From assembly GCA_014904845.1 (NCBI GenBank), contig MU119475.1:1-64000 (forward strand): a DNA stretch of 64,000 nucleotides. The letters are read 5' to 3'. Below are positions 54,811 to 64,000 of this stretch, piece after piece. The translations under genes were made by a program, and so were the position numbers. This DNA is from Acephala macrosclerotiorum. Lineage: Eukaryota; Ascomycota; Leotiomycetes; Helotiales; Mollisiaceae. The notes under the pieces are model-generated. The model was not told the origin of the DNA, did not search any database, and saw only the letters and a list, made by a program, of their open reading frames with translations. Within the stretch, counting starts at the first letter, position 1. Every line of letters starts with the position of its first letter.

Positions 54811-55746
54811 ATCTCAAATTCGATTAAAATACATATAAAAATAATAAATTTTTTTTTTTAATATATTTAAAATATATTCAATATAAATTTAATCTTTCGA
54901 AAATCGATTTAATTACTCGAAAATTATATCGATTTCAATTAAACTAATAATCGTAATATTAAACAATCGATATTCGATTACATTTTCAATATAAAATCGA
55001 TAATTATTAATTAATTTATTAAACGTCAATTTACAATTTTATTTTTATTTTATAAAATCGAGTATATCAAATAAATGAATATAATTAAAAAAACGATTTA
55101 ATTTTAGAATTTTTTTAAATAAATTAATTCCAACGATTTAAATACGAATATTACTATTATCTACGAAAATAATCAAAATATTATTATATTTACAAAAAAT
55201 TCTCAATTTTATACTCGAATTAAATATATTAATATTTAATATTACTTCGATTATAAAAAAATTATTAAAAAGAAAATAAATTCAAAATATATTTACACGT
55301 TATAATAAATTGCAAATAGATTAATAAAAATATTATTAAAAAAATCGTTTTAAAAATTTCGAACAATTATAAAAATCGAATAATTTTTATAATTAAAAAA
55401 AAATTTATTTATCGTTTAATTAATCGTTTGTAAATTGATTCGAATTTAATTCAAATACATTCGATTATAATATCGATTTTATTTATATTATTCGAACAAT
55501 TATTGTATAAAATACTTTAAATTAAAATAAAAATTTTATTTTAAAATCGTAATTTTTATTATTAATATTTTATTATTAGTTTTTATCGTTTTTTTTATTT
55601 ATTACTTATTATTTTTCTATAAATCTTTTTCTTTATATAATTTTAATTATAATTTATTAAAAGTATAATTAAATATTATATATAGTATATAAAAACTTTT
55701 AAACTTACTCGTTTCAAATATGTAAAAATATTCGATCATATAAAAA
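54811..55746 (+). pseudogene. RNase H and 3' end of host element H
   Basis: Starts with atctc, the second copy of the A2 target duplication, then aaattcgatt. The plus-strand frame gives NRNIKQSIFDYIFNI then FIKRQFTI, NNQNIIIFTKNSQFYTRIKY and INI. These are copia RNase H signatures (RRS.SGYVF, KRQPT, DNQ.AI.L.KNP.FH.RTKHIDI) changed mostly by C-to-T/G-to-A. Stops are mostly TAA and TAG. Confidence 0.9.
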
Positions 55747-55845
55747 TATCAAAATAAGACTTTTTTTTACTTTTTTTATATATAAAAAAACTTCGCTTTT
55801 TTTATATATTATTAATAATAAATACTCATTTTATATTTTTTAACA
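55747..55845 (+). repeat. 3' LTR of H
   Basis: 99 bp, tatcaaaataagac to ttttttaaca. Aligns with the A2 and A3 LTRs. After it the B3 sequence begins. Confidence 0.85.
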
Positions 55846-56722
55846 TTTTTAAATAAACGATTTTAATTCGATCAATTTTTATTTTAATATAATTATTACT
55901 CGAAATCGTTAAAATTACATTTTATAATTAAAATAAAAATCGTATTTAATAAAAGTATTTCGAGATTTTAAAATAAAAAACTATAAACTATTAATTACTT
56001 TAATAAATACAAAATTTAATTATTTTGTTTTAATATTTAAAAATTATATAATTACATTTTTTAAGATTAAAAAATATTAACAACTTATTAAATTTTTAAT
56101 ATACGCTATACTCGAATTACATTTTAATATTTCGTTTATTATATTTATAATTAGTCGTTTTATTTCGAACTTAACGACGGAATATATTTTTACAATTAAA
56201 AAAATTCTTCGATATTTTCAATTTACTTTGAATTATAAATTCATTTTTCGTAATAATTTTCAATTATTAATAAATTATTTAAACGCGAATTAAACTAGTA
56301 ATAAAAAAATTCGATAATTAATCGATAGTTTTATTTTTAACGTCGAAAATAATACTATTAATTAGTTTTTCAAAAAACAAACTACAATTATTTTCTCGTT
56401 TTACGAATTCGAATTTATAATCGAAATTTAAACTATTAAAAAAACAATATAATTAAACAAATTTTTAATAAAAATATTTTACTAAAAATAAATAATCGTT
56501 ATTATTTATTACGATAATCAAAAAATTATTACTTTTGTAAAAAATAATCAATTTTACGTTCGAATAAAATATATTAATATTCGAAAAAAATAAATACGCG
56601 AGATAATAATATTTAAATAAATTGAATTTTAATATATATTTATAAACGAATAATTTATTAACGATTATATTAAGTTTTTATTTAAAAATAAGTTTAATTT
56701 CTTTCGAATTGTAATTAGTATA
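55846..56722 (+). pseudogene. B3: copia RT end and RNase H, plus strand
   Basis: Reverse-complement homolog of B2 from about 30,470 down to 29,637, beginning directly after the H LTR and ending directly at the F LTR. The frame carries the same RNase H text as B2 (KKIFRYFRFTL-like near 56,190-56,230, FSKKQTTI near 56,365). Both outer halves are cut off, by H on the left and F on the right. Confidence 0.85.
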
Positions 56723-56866
56723 TATTGAAAAATATAATTGAATATATATTCGATATAAAGTATAAAAAAAAACTAGAGGCTTTTTATATGCATAAAAAAA
56801 TTATACATAAAACTGAAAACACGTGTTTATAATACGTATTTCGAGTTTAAATTTACTTTTTTAATA
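56723..56866 (-). repeat. 3' LTR of F
   Basis: 144 bp, tattgaaaaatataattg to cttttttaata on the plus strand. Its outer end aligns with the complement of the element C LTR end. Contains aggctttttatatgcat and aacacgtgtttat. Confidence 0.7.
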
Positions 56867-57286
56867 TTCCTATATAAATAAAATTTTTATAGTATTTATA
56901 TACAAAAAGTAAAAATAAGTTTTTATATATTATAAAAAAACTAATTAATATTTTCAATAAATTACAATAAAAATTTAATAAAAAAAACAATTTATAAAAA
57001 AATAATAAATATAAAAAATAAATATTTTAATCGTTTTTATAAATAATTATTGTTTTTTAATCGAAATTTAAATTTTTATTAATTCATTAAAAAAAAATTT
57101 GTAATTAAATATTTTTTTTAATAGTATTAATTTATTCGATATATTCGATTTCGTAAAAAAAAAAAAATCGTAAATTAACGTTTTAAAAATCAAAAAATAA
57201 TAATAAAATCGAGATTAAAAATATAATCAAAAATTAATCGTCGAATATTAAAATCTTTCGTTTAATTCGAATTTGTAAATCGTTTA
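56723..57286 (-). mobile_element. Copia element F, 3' end
   Basis: Minus-strand element inserted in B3. 3' LTR at 56,723-56,866, then 3' untranslated sequence, then RNase H sequence (57,160-57,270 aligns with A1 1,100-1,190). Interrupted at 57,286 by element C; continues at 63,110. Left target-duplication candidate is gtata (56,718-56,722); the other end is outside the window. Confidence 0.75.
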
Positions 57287-57437
57287 TATTAAAATAAGGC
57301 TCTCTTAGCCTTGGTGCGAGGTCACGTGAAACGTGACCCGCTTTTTCCTCTGTATATATATATAAGAGAGTTTTGTTCCCTTTTATAAATATATATTAAT
57401 ACATATAAAAATGTATATTCAATTATATTTTTCAATA
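57287..57437 (+). repeat. 5' LTR of C, first third almost unmutated
   Basis: 151 bp, tattaaaataaggctc to ttttcaata. 57,298-57,310 forms ggct-ctctt-agcc. 57,320-57,338 forms a perfect 8-bp stem with a gaa loop (ggtcacgt/acgtgacc) containing CACGTG. A TATA run lies at 57,352-57,364. These fit U3 promoter elements. Confidence 0.9.
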
Positions 57438-57456
57438 GGTTATAAGCTCGGATTTC
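57438..57456 (+). other. Primer-binding site of C (best preserved)
   Basis: ggttataagctcgg directly follows the LTR. With one G-to-A and one C-to-T undone it contains GGTTATGAGCCC, complementary to the anticodon stem-loop of initiator tRNA-Met (GGGCUCAUAACC). This is the half-tRNA priming known from Drosophila copia and yeast Ty5. Confidence 0.7.
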
Positions 57457-60400
57457 GCTCGGGATTCAGTTTATTTATTTGAGAGAATTATAATTTTATT
57501 TCTTATTTATTTGTTTATTAATTTATTTATTTAGCTATTTTTATTTCAAAGATTTAATTTTTCTCGAGTTTTTATATTTTTTAATAATCGAGCAAATCTC
57601 TGAAATTTTTTATTTATTTAAATCGATTAAATTCTTTATTTTTTAATGAGTATATATTAATTAATTTAACTCAAGAAAACTTTTTAATAATTAGATCTTT
57701 CGAACTTTAATTTCTCAGTTTAAAAGTTCAATTTTTTTAAAAGATTTATTTGGTCTAGAATATTTAATAGCAATTCAAACAATTTCAAAATTATTTCTCG
57801 AATAATTTAAAGTTATATATTCGTATTATAGTTTCGTTTATAGTCTTTTTTTTTCTATTTTAAGACTAGGTCGCACGTTACGCTTAGTATTTAGATTTAG
57901 ATCGATCGTATTTTAAAATAAACTATTAATTATTTACTAATAGTTTTCGAAGTATTTTTTTTTATTGTTTTAGTTTTAAACAGTCTCGAAGTATTTGAAT
58001 TCGAAAGAAAGCGCGAAATCGAAAAAGTTTTTTTGAGATATAGTAATTATAATAAAATTTGTAGTCGTTAATTTATTTAGTTTCGTCGAGATCGCTGATT
58101 TTTTTTGTCGATTATATGACTCGAAATTTACTCCTATTATTTTTCTTGCGTTTGAGATTAGTTTTACGAAGTAAATTACTATTTTATAATTTTTAGACGA
58201 ATATTTTATTTATTTATTTAAATTTCTATTATTATTTCTATTGGTAAAAAGCGTCGTTTATATTTAAAAACTTTATACGATCGTAAAAACGATTATATAA
58301 AATTATTCGAATTTCGAATTTTATATTTTAATCGATTTATAAAATTAAAAAAAAAACGATATAAAGTAATAAAAAATCTAACGATTTAAAGTATTAATAT
58401 ACGTAAAAAAAAAATCGAAAATAAAAGTTTAATAATATCGATTAATAGTAATTAAATTTCTTTTTTTAAATAAATATTAATACATATTCAATTTTTAATT
58501 ACTATAAATCGTTTAATATATATGAAATTATTAATTATATTACGTATTTTATTTTTCTATTAAAATATTTAATTAACGAAAATTTCAATATTTAATACGA
58601 TATATTCAAATTAAATATATAAATAATATACTGTAAAAAGAAATTAGTAAATTGATTTAATAATAACGATATAAATTTTATCGATATATTAAATGCATTT
58701 ATTTAAAGATATAAACACATTATTGATTTCACTTTTTTTAACGTTTTCTTTATATATATACTTATTAAAAAGAATATATATTATAACTCGAATTACGTTA
58801 TATAAGTAATTACGATATTAAGTCGAAAAATAGTTTTTTTAAAATAAATCTATTATCGAATTCTAGAAATAAAATTAAATAAATTTATAGAATTTATTAA
58901 AATTAAAATCGCACGTTTTTTTTATTTATAAACGTTTATAAATATAATACAAATCGACGATTTTATAAATATACTAATAAAATTTTTTAATTTAATTATT
59001 GAAATAACGAACAAATTATAACGAGAAATCGATTACGCGATACTTTAATAAACGTTCAATTATTAAAAAGTATATTAAATTTATATCGATTTTCGAAAAA
59101 TAGATTTGTATAAAAAAATAATAAAAAAACGAAAATCTTTTTTTTATCGTTTATAAAATAAAATAAAATTATTAAAAATATATTATTAATAATATAAAAA
59201 ACGATATTAATTTTTATAAAATCATTAAATAATACAAATTTGTTTCGAATTTTAAAATTCTTTTTTTAATATTTAATAATGCGATCGTAAAAAATATTAT
59301 AAAAAAAATAAAAATTTTATACTCAAATTTTTTAAATCGTTTTAATACAAATAACGATTTAAAAAAAAATTCTTTTTACAATCAAAATAGTATTAAATAC
59401 TTAGAATAGAATTATATAATTTCTTTAAAGAAAATTAAACGAAATATAATAAAAATATTAAATACTTTTTTAAAATATAATAAAATTACAATTAAATTAT
59501 TTAAAATATATTAAAAATATATAAAAAATACGATTTACGAATTTTATAAATAATATATTTAATAAAATTATTTTTTTAATATTTAAAAACTCGCAAAAAT
59601 AATTATAATATCGAAAATTAATAAAAAAAACTAATTTTTTATTCGATTCTAAAAATTAATAATATTATTTTTATATATAAACAAAAAATTTAAATATATT
59701 ATAATACGACGATTCGCTATAATTACATTTATTTAAAGTATTTTCAGTTTTTAATACGAGAAAATTTTATTCAAAAAATTCGTAATAAATTTAATTATAG
59801 TATTTATATATAATATTGAAATTGCAATAATAAATAAATAATACGTTATAATAATTATTATAAATATATAAAAAATATTTAATACTTTTTTTAAAAAGCG
59901 ATTTTTACAATAAATAATTAATTAAAATTAATAATTAATTTTATTTAAATTTATTAACGTTTTTTTTACGAATAAAAAAGTACGAATTAAACTAAAAAAA
60001 AAAAAATTACGAATAATTGTAAAATTAAATACGAAATACTATAAAATTTTTCGTTTTTATCGATATTTTATATATTATATTTAATAAAACTTTTCGTTTA
60101 AATTTTTAATTTTTAATTTAATTATATTAACGATATTTATTTATATCGAATTATTTATTATTTAAATTAAAACGTAATACTTTTAATTAAAAACGTATAA
60201 AATATTATAAATTAAAAAAAAAATTAATAAAAAAAATTATATTTTTAAAAAACTCGAAATAATTTATTTTATTAAAAAAAAAATTATATTTTAAACTATA
60301 TAATAAACGATAATTTTATAATATATTTAATTAACGATTTTAAAAATTGAAAATTAATCGATTTTTCGATAATTCGACGTATAGTTTAATAAAAAACTAA

Positions 60401-61640
60401 TATTCAAACGATATATAATAAAACGAACGAATATAATTAGAAAAATCGTATATTATATTCGAAAATTAATATAAATAATTTATAGATTATTAGTTTTTTT
60501 ACTACGTAAAATAATAATTATTTGTGTATTATTCTCGGTATTATATAAAATCGAAATATAATATATAAATCGAATTAAATTCTCGTTAATTCAAAAACAA
60601 ATTAAAAACGAAACAATAAATATTAAAATAAAAAAATATATAAAACTCGTTAATAAAACTTTTATATTAATAATTAAAAGAATATTATTAGTATAAAAAA
60701 CGATTTTAATAATAATTCTTTTTTGAAATACAAATTTATTATCGATTATAGTAATTCTAAAGAAAATCAAAATACGATTTATATTATATTTATAAACTAT
60801 TAATAATTAATATTTGTTAGTACAGTAAATCGTTTTTTCGATAATTATAAAAAATATATATATATATTTTTAATAACGTTTTAAAACAAAAATTCAATAT
60901 TTAAATATTTTTTTGTTTAATATATTATGATTACAGTTCGTATATTTATATTATAGTATAGATTGTAAAATGGATTCAACGAAAAAACTCGATAAAAACT
61001 TAACGTTAAAAGTTTTTAAATAATAATAAATTAATTTTTTATTAATAAATATTATTATTTTTTTCGAATAAATCGAAATAATATATCGAAAACGAAAAAT
61101 ATATTAAATATAAATACGCTATATATTAAAACGGATAATAAATTGCTAATAAATTAAGATTTATTAATAATTTTTTATATGTTTTCAATATAGAAATTAT
61201 GAAAACTTAAAAAAAATTATTATACGCAATTAAATTTTTTTAGAAATTAATTAAAAACGATTTTAATTTTGTATAAATAATACTTTTATTATTTAATACT
61301 TTTAAAAAAATATAATAAACTCGTTTTAATAAACTTTTTTAAATTGTTAAAAGATTATATTTATATATAATATCGAGATTAAATAATTCTCGAAATATAT
61401 TAAAATCGAAAAAAATAAAATAATAAATAAAATAATAGAATAAAGTACTATAAAATTGTAATAAAATATCGAATTAATATTAAAATTAATAATATTTAGT
61501 ATTCGAATAATAATACGGTTTTTTTCGAATCGAGTAAAAATAATATAATAAAAAAAGCGCAATTTTAAATTCTTCGTATAATATAAAGAATAAAACACGA
61601 TTTATATCGTTAAAAAATTGTCGAAGTTTTCTTTTTTTAG
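57457..61640 (+). pseudogene. C leader, gag, protease and integrase remnants
   Basis: The leader aligns with A3 22,196-22,240 (tttatttatttgaga). From about 58,300 it is colinear with D1. At about 60,680-60,760 the frame reads IIKRILLV, KTILIIILF and NTNLLSIIVILKK, resembling the copia LYVPxxxxNLLS block between protease and integrase. Everything is broken by stops. The open frame 61,347-61,598 (minus) is antisense low-complexity sequence. Confidence 0.6.
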
Positions 61641-62159
61641 ATTAATATTATATTATTATTTCGCGATTCGATTTTCATATAAGAATTTCGTATAATACTA
61701 TATTAAATTCAAGTACGAAAATGCGAAATTCAATTACTCGTGCAATAAACTCAAAATCTCGAAATACTTGATTTTGTATTATAAAACGTAAAAATCAATT
61801 ATTTATCGATAGTAGTTTAATAGATTATTAAACTTTCTATTTATACGAAAAAAAAGTATTGTATATTTGCAAAATTTGTTGAAAAAGTCTATAAAATTTC
61901 TTAGGTTTTTTCAAATTATAGAATTTTATTTCAAAATTTGTATTCGTTAAAATAGAACGCAAAACAAAAAAGATTTAAATTAGCGTAATACCGTTCTAAA
62001 GAATAACGACATAAGAAAAAAAGAGTTTGTAAAGTATTTTTGAAATATAAGACGTTATTTGCTATTTTTATAATATTTTATTCTATTTTTACTTTTTTTT
62101 CTTTTTGTTCGATTAATACTTGCGATTTTACATTTTACGACTTTACGACACTCAAATAC

Positions 62160-62595
62160 TCGATTTTATAATCGCTACAATCCTCGGACGCTTTTAGACC
62201 ACGTTTTTCTTTGTAATATAATTTGATAGTATTTATTTCAATTGGCGAAGAAAAATTACAGTCGCCGTTCTTTGGTTTGCGTACGTTTGAACTACTCTTT
62301 GAAATACTACAGACTTCTATTTGTAAAATAAATCCTTAGTTTAACACGCTTTTATGCTCCTTAGAAGACTTTGAAGTATAAATTCCACTTATACTTACTA
62401 AACGTAAATCAATACAATAACAATAAATAATCAAATAAAATATATCGATATTTAATATTATTACGTTCAAAAGAAAATTGCAAATAAAATTATCGAATTT
62501 AAATATATATTAACGTCGTAATAAATTACGAATAAATTAATAAAAGTATTATTTCGCGATTTATTCGAGAAATTTAAAAAAATTATAAAAATAAA
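62160..62595 (+). pseudogene. Copia RNase H of C, lightly mutated
   Basis: In one frame: FVI then FDSIYFNWRRKITVAV (about 62,205-62,262), matching the RNase H block S-G-Y-V-F...I-S-W-R-S-K. S-to-F and G-to-D changes are as expected from C-to-T and G-to-A. Then, from 62,438, KYIDI, YYYVQKKIANKIIEFKYILT, and LFRDLFEKFKKII, matching KHIDIQYHYVREK...LKYIPT...LTKALP.D.FEKFK. Small indels and stops remain between the blocks. Confidence 0.8.
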
Positions 62596-62960
62596 ATAAA
62601 TAAACTCGCAAAATCGAAAAAAAAAAAAATTATTTTCTACGTTTTATCGATCGTTTACGAATTGTTTTAAATCGTATTAAGTCTCGATTAAATTAAATAT
62701 TAATATAATTTAAATTGCTTAAATTATTATTTAATATTACGTATATCGAATTAAATTAATTATATGTTTTTAAAATATTTTCGAGATTTCGATTTTTTTA
62801 TTTTACGTTTATTATTTTTTTACAATTTTTTTTTTTTTATATAATTTTAATTATAATTTGTCGAAAAAAAAACTAGATATTATATATATTATTTTATATA
62901 TAATTAGAATTAGAGTTTAAAGTCTACAAAAAACTATTAAAACTTTCGATCGTATAAAAA

Positions 62961-63109
62961 TATTAAAATAAAACTCTTTTAATCTTAATATGAAATTACG
63001 TAAAACGTGATTCGTTTTTTTCTTTGTATATATATATATAAATTTCGCTTTTTTCTATAGATATATATTAATACATATAAAAATGTATACTCAATCATAC
63101 TTTTCAATA
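62961..63109 (+). repeat. 3' LTR of C
   Basis: 149 bp, tattaaaataaaactc to ttttcaata. Differs from the 5' LTR almost only by C/T and G/A, plus one indel region after the TATA run. Confidence 0.9.
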
Positions 63110-64000
63110 GTTTAATAATTAAAAAAAACTTGTAAAATATTAAATTTATATATAAAATATATTTAACGTATTTAAAAATTCATTTAATAATCGTTATATA
63201 AATTTCGATGAAATTCAAAAAAAATCGAAAAATAATAAAAATAATAAAAATTAAATTGAATCGAGTATTAAATATAATATATATAAAAAAACTAATAATT
63301 AATTAATATTTTTTTTCGAAATTTTAATTCAATTTTATAATGGTTTTTTGCGAGTATAAATCGATTCGAAATTTCTATAAATATTTTAATATCGTTATAA
63401 TTTTATATTTAATAATTTTTAAAGACTTTTTAAAAATATGCAATTTAAAAAAATTATAAAATTCGATATAAATAGTCTCAAATAATTTTTATACTAAAAT
63501 AAAAATAATAAATATTAAAATCGAATATTTTGAATCGTTTATTAAAATTGATTTTAAAAACGTCGATATTTAATTTAAAAATTCTAATAATAAAAAAATC
63601 GTTTATATAAATTGTAATAATTAAATCGTTTTTATAAAAAATAAAAAAAATTGTATTTAGTACTTTGAAATTCAAATTTTTTTAAAAATGTAATAAAAGT
63701 ATTATATTATACGCGAAATAATTTTTTTAAATCGTAAAAAGTTTTTCGAAGTTTAATAATATTAATAATATTATATTTCGTAAATAATTCGATTTAAATA
63801 TTAATATTAATTTTTTTATAAAAAAAATATTATTTTTATATTTATTTATTTAAATTTTTAATTAAAAATAGTAATTATAGTAAAAATAATTTTATAATTT
63901 ATAAGTTTAATTATAAAAACAAATATTTTATAAAAATTAATTTTTATTATTATTTAAAACTACAAATTATTTAATGAATTTTATATTATAAAATTTTATT
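63110..64000 (-). pseudogene. Copia element F, RT region, runs off the window
   Basis: Minus-strand continuation of F after C. The frame 63,675-63,478 reads KNDLIITIYINDFFIIRIFK, where YIND at 63,598-63,609 is the RT YVDD box with the first aspartate changed to asparagine. DVFKINFNKRFKIFDFNIYY follows, matching the copia text after YVDD. Aligns with A2 39,890-40,620. Confidence 0.85.

Larger units (their letters stand above)
57282..63114 (+). mobile_element. Full-length copia element C with target duplication
   Basis: 5,823 bp from LTR to LTR (57,287-63,109), plus strand, flanked by gttta at 57,282-57,286 and 63,110-63,114. Interior: primer site, leader, gag, protease-integrase linker (near 60,730), RNase H (about 62,160-62,590), 3' untranslated region, LTR. 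Only about 1.4 kb separates the linker from RNase H, too little for a complete integrase plus RT, so part of pol is probably deleted. It sits inside F. RIP is uneven: 57,290-57,360, 57,840-58,200 and 61,990-62,420 keep many non-CpG C and G. Confidence 0.9.

Noticed and set aside
56723..57437. MITE formed by inverted repeats at 56,723 and 57,437
   Set aside because: The inverted similarity is between the outer ends of two separate LTRs (F minus, C plus), each with its own internal region and flanks.
61347..61598. Minus-strand open frame
   Set aside because: Antisense to element C, I/F/Y-rich, no motif.
1..64000. Mitochondrial or Plasmodium/Dictyostelium-type AT-rich genome
   Set aside because: C and G are concentrated in CpG, copia proteins decay by transitions only, and nested LTR elements with target duplications are present. 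This is RIP, not plain AT bias.

Overview
The window looks like a piece of an AT-rich, heterochromatin-like compartment of a filamentous ascomycete (Pezizomycotina) whose repeats have been destroyed by repeat-induced point mutation (RIP). In the first 180 bases I count 10 G+C, and all ten lie in CpG pairs. Across most of the window the surviving C is in CpG, while CpA, CpT, CpC and their complements have become TpA, TpT and so on. I see no intact gene, no tRNA or rRNA, and no CRISPR. Species cannot be named from this.

Almost everything I can identify is Ty1/copia (Pseudoviridae-type) LTR retrotransposon, in at least three related groups. Group A has LTRs of about 98 bp, group C/F of about 145-150 bp, and group B of about 154 bp. 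All three share a degenerate motif just inside the 5' LTR that fits priming by a half initiator-tRNA-Met.

Layout: 1-634, unidentified flank. 635-13,491, element A1 (minus), split by a 7.2-kb block (about 4,216-11,400). That block holds two ~770-bp direct repeats with GC-normal cores (E1, E2) and a C-type gag/protease/integrase region (D1, plus). 13,492-18,160, unidentified. 18,161-22,081, 5' part of B1 (plus), cut by A3 (22,082-~25,291, plus), which itself carries a nearly unmutated 229-bp solo LTR (22,663-22,891). 25,291-25,480, GC-normal island. 25,480-27,607 and 35,501-39,090, the host of the full-length element B2 (27,613-35,495, minus; TTAAT target duplications); the right part of that host holds a broken ORF at 36,958. 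~39,090-45,735, A2 (minus, with an assembly gap). 45,736-46,182, RT fragment of host element H. 46,183-~54,530, non-copia sequence with minisatellites. ~54,531-54,810, the detached 3' end of A2. 54,811-55,845, the 3' half of H. 55,846-56,722, B3 (plus). 56,723-57,286 and 63,110-64,000, element F (minus), split by full-length element C (57,287-63,109, plus; GTTTA target duplications).

Target duplications give the order of events: F went into B3 and C into F. A2 went into the RNase H region of H (5-bp duplication GTCTC, now seen as GTTTT and ATCTC). A later inversion of about 39.09-54.53 kb then separated the two sides. The most unusual items are this readable inversion, a third degenerate ORF between pol and the 3' LTR of B2, strand-asymmetric RIP tracts, and a few islands that escaped RIP.
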